Under the pieces are notes generated by a model, which saw only the letters and a list, made by a program, of their open reading frames with translations, ran no database searches and was not told the origin of the DNA. Positions 59,131 through 64,000 of a stretch of 64,000 nucleotides of DNA are shown here, one piece after another; position 1 is the first letter of the stretch; each line of letters starts with the position of its first letter. Origin of the DNA: Annulohypoxylon bovei var. microspora (lineage: Eukaryota; Ascomycota; Sordariomycetes; Xylariales; Hypoxylaceae); the NCBI GenBank assembly GCA_022836615.1, contig MU405262.1, positions 124,001 through 188,000 on the forward strand, given 5' to 3'. Made by a program: the position numbers and the translations under genes.

Positions 59131-62100
59131 TCTTCTCAAATCAGGGGTCTTTTTTTACTTATATAACCTGTGTTGAAAATCAGGGCCAACTAAACTAAAA
59201 GGAGTCAATTACGTAATCCCATTATGTAATTAATTGGTTGAAAAACAGACCCGCTTTTCCTTTTTTTCCCATTCTCAGTAATTTTTTCCTACCCTCCTCT
59301 TATGGGGGCCAATGGGGGCCTTGCATCTTGCCACAACCCCACTTTTGTAAAAATTCCTTTTCAAGTAGTCTGACTAGTCCTAATTGGGATGACCTTCACC
59401 AGCGCGACACAATAACCCTCCTAAAACTCGGGCATTTATCAGTTCCATTTTATCTCGTATTGGCCTCTTCGTAATAACTTGAGTAAATGATCAGTTTATG
59501 TGTTTTTATTTTTATTTTAAACCATAAGCTTATTTTAAAATAAAGTGTTGAGTTAATATGCATTACTTGCAGCGCTCACTAATGCGAGGGAAACAAGAAA
59601 TTGTCAAAATAAATGTTGACCGTTTCATGAGTACGTAAAGCACTCGGCTCCCTTGCTTATTACATAAGTATATACAACTACGTTCATACGTCGTCCAAAC
59701 TTGATGCCAAGACCCGGCAATTTCAAAATTCAAGACTTGGAACTCGATCTTTGGGAATTGGAAAGTCTCAAAAGGTGTTTGGATGGTACGGATGGGCGGA
59801 TGGATGGAGGGATGGGAGTCTGAGCCCTGGGGACGGAGACGGGGACTGGGACGGGGCTTGGGACTGGAACATGATGGGGCAGTCGCTACCGTCTACACGG
59901 CGTCAAGGAAAGTCAGGTGAATTGCGATGGAGAATCGGGCGTCCAATGACGCACCTTTAAGTGCTAGTTACATAAGACGTACCCTTCCGGAAAGCCGTTC
60001 CTCTATTTTTAACGTACCCAAAACACCAATGTACATCGTACCTCCACTTTATTTAAGAAATATCTAGGTACATATCATCGGTCTTTTTCTTTTCCTTTCT
60101 CATTATTCGCGGGGAACTCTTCCGAGTACCAATCCCATGAAAACTCCACCGCCGCTCTCGAGCAATGTTCAAGAAATGTCCCTTACCAGCCTTGCTCGAG
60201 CCTTGCTTCGTAGTCCATCATATTTGATGTAGTCTATCAACCAGTCGATTGAACAATGGGGGTTTAGCTTTGACTGCCGTAACACATTTTGCTTTCGTAT
60301 CCTCTTAGTTCTCTTTCCCTCGGCGCAAACACGCAACTCTGTTGGTCCCAAGATCCAAAGATATGTTTTATGTTGGGATGCCAAGATACTTCACATCTTT
60401 AAAACTCGAAAGCAATTCTTAACTAGGTAGTACGTGCTTATTCGATAAGTAATCATAAACCCCATAATGCGAAAAAATACGCCTCTATCCAGTCTATCGG
60501 TACTGCTACTCCCTTGCGGAAAATATCCCGTCAGACAAATCAAGACAAGACAAAACAAGCACATAAGTCAGTTGGTCTTGTCTGGTCTTATTTACAGTAC
60601 GTCATGTTTTCAATAGCCATTAAACCATCAGCGATTAAAATGAAGCGCCCAATGGCCTAAGATCGGGGCCAGGAAGTGCAAGCTACGGGAATTTGTTGAC
60701 TTAGTTGCAGCCTCATACCCACCCCCTTATCCCCTATACCCCCTTGTTCTATACATGAACCAACTCCGATATCTACCCCAGAACATCCCCAGAAGTCCAC
60801 ATCAGCAGATATCAGCAGACATCGAGTCTTGATGAGAATTAAGGATTGGGATTAGAGATTGTGTTGTACATTCCCTTGCTTCTTCCCCGCGATCTCACAT
60901 AATTCCGTCTTAGACATACATTTCCACTAAAATACATTTATATCTTGCATATTGCATATTAAGTCCGAGATGTATATCGATATCGGGATCGATCGGTAAT
61001 GATTCAGCTCTTAAACGGATCAAGAGTATCTCCAAGATTGCGGTATAAATCTATACTCAAAACTTGGAAGCGAACGCCTCTCGAGATAAGCGAGAGACCT
61101 TTTCAAGCCAACATTATTTAGACGCAAATACACCCGCAGCCGTTGAGACAACAGGCTGACGGGTTGCTCCATTGGGTAAGATAAGCTATTATGACGAGTC
61201 AAGTCGCCATCAGCATCGTATATCGGCGGTAAGACTTGATCATACTAAGTACTAAGAGATAAAATACTTTAATTTATAATAGCCACCTATGTATGTATCT
61301 AATACCTATAATAAATAAACATTTCTAAGCCTACCGTCTCGTAGTTACTCTTAGCGTAGCCCTTTCTATCTTCTTCAAGCACCTATTGGATATGTGCCAG
61401 ACCATACTGATGCACGACAGGGGGTTTTAAATGCCGTTTCCACGATCTTGTCTCGATTCATCAGCCGCAGACGGTCGTGTGCCGTGCGAACGACGAGCAA
61501 TCGACAAGTAATCGAGTCGAGATAAGTTCTTAATCACTTACATAATGAGCAAGGGCGTTGCTGTCATGCACTTCGTCTGATATCGCATTCCGTATTACAC
61601 CCCCATAATCTAACCCCGGGTTATTCATCCAAGCTGCTGCACGCTGGAAATTCCCCGCCCCGCCACCGCTGCGCGGGCCCGGCGTACGGAACTTGAGAAG
61701 TGATAAATGAGGTTGCAATAGATTCAAGACTCAGTCCTCAGATCTGACAGTGATGTCCAAGGTTGGAAAACACATCGCCGCCCCAGCAGTCCAGTGGCGT
61801 ATTGAATAATGACGAGAGAGTTGCCGCGTCGTCGTATTTTCATGCCCGACTACGTAACTGTACCCGCTTCATGGTAAATTTCAGGAATTTCAGGGGGCCA
61901 TACTCAGCTGTGAAGGTGTCGTCTTCCAACGGATACTCTCCGGCCGGGCAGCAAATCACAGAGCATCAAATTTACAATTATGTAAGACCCCATTCATTAC
62001 AAAGTTAGCGGTAGAAACTCGGCGCTTCTCGGTGAATACCTAGGTCTGCTAGGTGAGCTAGGTGAGCTTTGACTGTTTGGCAGCCCGTTGAAAGCAAATG

Positions 62101-64000
62101 GAATTAGCCGGACGGGGCCCTTTAGGTGGTACTGGAGGTACTGTAGGTAGTATGTATTGTACCTACTGGAGGTCTCGAAGGAATACCTAGTGTCAAAACA
62201 AGTGTCAAAACAAGACTCCATTAGAATAATACTAGTTTATAATAACTACATGATACATACCTAGGTAATACACGTCAAACTCCTACCCCTACCCCTATAT
62301 GTATAACCCTTCACCCATCGCATCGGTTATTAGGCGACCGAAGTAGACAATTTGCGTCTATGTCCATGTATGGTTGGTGAATCGTGAATCGTGATTCCCT
62401 TCCCCTCCTCACGCTTTCTTCCACTACTCGGGGCTATTCGGGATCCAGAGCCGCAGGAAATGTGGGATGGTCCCTGAAAATACGACGCTGAGCCAGCGTG
62501 AGATCCTGGATAATGGTCCATGGATGGGGCTTCGGGAATTCTAGACCCATGTGCACCGACGATATTTCCTCGCCTTCTAGACCTTCTTACCCACTGTTTC
62601 AACAGTTACTGCCGCGTAGTATTATATTGTGTGCGTAACACATAAAACATCGGAAGCGCCTCATCTCATGTCTATTGGCCCACGATCACGGGTCGCTAAG
62701 GAGTCTGGCCTTGAGGCTCAGTTGCGTGACCTACGCCGCGCATCGAATGCATATGCAAACATACTACATATTGCAGTACCTGGTGTGCGCAATGACTTCT
62801 AGGTAGAGTCCCTTGCGAATAGCGCGAAGGAGGACCTTGAAAATGATTGGAATTACGCCGAAAGCTGGGTCGGCATGACCGCGGCTTCAGGGGTCCCCAC
62901 CAACGGGGCACGTTTGGTGAAAAACAGGACCCAAGAGTTTTTTTTCACGTGGCCTAGCTGCCATGCAGGCCACATCGAGTTTTTCCAGAGTCATGATCCG
63001 TTCAGACTTTTTACGGACGGACCTGATCAAAGTCGTAGCTCGGGAGGGATACCGGCATGGCACGCTTTACTCAGGTCTTGTGAAGCCGAACCCAAGCGTC
63101 AGGGCCGTCGGCTGGCGGTTATTTCGGTAGAAATTGAAGGCCCGCGGATATCAGAGGACTGAACAAGATTGGAATGGTAGTATATTTCCCCGCATGTGGC
63201 CATCCCCCATCCCCTAACACTACCTAGAAGCTTTTCTAATTCTCCTAGCCAAGGTCCAAGCAAGCGCCTAGGTTCAGGTCCCTGCATATGACTTACATAC
63301 ACACATGTTACCTACTTTCTTCATATGTATGTATATTTTGCACACGGTAGTCACCAGATACGCGGACCGAATGATATATCGTAGCTGCGTAGTCGAAACG
63401 AAACTCCGCTCGAGAACACGAATCGAATCAATCTATCAATTCGACCCTGTACCCTGAAACGAGTCGAGCCATGCGGAGCCGCGCTGTACCCCAGATCTCC
63501 AGACCCAATAAGCCCAGACCCAGCAGTGCTCGGTATCATGTGAGTTAATGCTCTCGGCTTGCCTCTGCTTTAGGTTGGAAATGGATCGCGAGAAACAAGC
63601 ATTCCAAGGAACGAACAAGGCCTTGTCAAGTCTAACAAAGTACCAACGCCATGAGAGAGGAAGCTCAAGGGAAGTACATATTTCGCTCCACGCTACGTAA
63701 ATTCGTACCGGTACCAAATCCACAACTCCAAAATAGTCTGGGAAATCGGACCGCATACTAACTGAATGACCATTCTAACAACAATGAGATCTGGCGGCGT
63801 GATGCCTCCGTCGCCCATCGGCTATCCCAAGCGTTCCTAGAGACGCTCGGGTCTTAATAGTAGAAGCCAAGCATTGACGCGTTCGTAATCTTTGATATTC
63901 ACATGACTTACCTACGTATGTATGTACATGACTTCAAGGTTATATATATATCTGTTCTATTATGCGGAAGATTTCCCGGGTGAGCGGCGGGTCTGGAGTA
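59131..64000. other. Gene-poor tail of the window
   Basis: No recognisable gene. It includes a 12-bp exact duplication (62191-62214, TGTCAAAACAAG twice), a TAGGTA word (about 62256-62272) and a CT/GA-rich stretch near 59.8 kb. Open frames up to about 106 codons occur on both strands without protein character. Confidence 0.5.

Overview
The window looks like nuclear DNA of a filamentous ascomycete (Pezizomycotina, probably Sordariomycetes; a Xylariales-like genome is my guess, not proven). The protein-coding genes carry short GT..AG introns, mostly 50-225 bp, with CTGAC/CTAAC-type branch sites. The families are fungal: a Rad4 repair factor, a TOK-type two-pore potassium channel, LSB5, a DUF1752/DUF3295 protein, a fungal tandem CCCH protein and an ABCA-type full transporter. 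Intergenic DNA is strewn with a short palindromic word built from TAGGTA/TACCTA.

Layout. 1-2.4 kb: no gene seen. 2.46-3.59 kb (-): a DHDPS-superfamily aldolase, closest in motifs to 4-hydroxy-2-oxoglutarate aldolase. 3.6-10.7 kb: gene-poor, partly AT-rich, with a G-quadruplex motif and a 79-nt foldback. 10.7-40.9 kb is the gene-dense part: a membrane-anchored protein of unknown function (+), a secreted amidase-signature enzyme (+), a small Cys-rich protein (+), Rad4/XPC (+), a 1,623-aa ABCA transporter (+), tRNA-Pro(UGG) (-), an alpha/beta-hydrolase-like protein (-) divergent from a TOK channel (+), a CCCH zinc-finger protein (-), a conserved protein of unknown function (-) and, divergent from it, LSB5 (+). 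40.9-50.5 kb: no recognisable gene in nearly 10 kb. 50.5-52.3 kb (-): DUF1752/DUF3295 protein. 52.4-64 kb: no recognisable gene, but an assembly gap flanked by homopolymers, a long pyrimidine tract and a roughly 480-bp degenerate minisatellite of 12-bp period.

The genes do not form an obvious pathway or biosynthetic cluster; they are mostly housekeeping functions (DNA repair, ion and lipid transport, endocytosis, nitrogen-type regulation). Two divergent pairs probably share promoters: hydrolase-like/K+ channel (29,347-30,173) and unknown protein/LSB5 (38,426-39,309). The second has a perfect CRE (TGACGTCA) and two foldbacks near LSB5. Seven protein genes needed intron modelling (10.7, 14.0, 21.7, 30.2, 33.8, 39.3 and 50.5 kb); all were resolved in frame. 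One junction, intron 2 of the channel, is ambiguous, and that intron carries a perfect copy of the TAGGTA palindrome.

I did not find a convincing undescribed defence or mobile system. The best leads are the 74-nt, 27-bp hairpin at 27.24-27.31 kb, the dispersed TAGGTA palindromes (one intronic), the 12-bp minisatellite, and the unassigned proteins at 10.7 and 36.9 kb.
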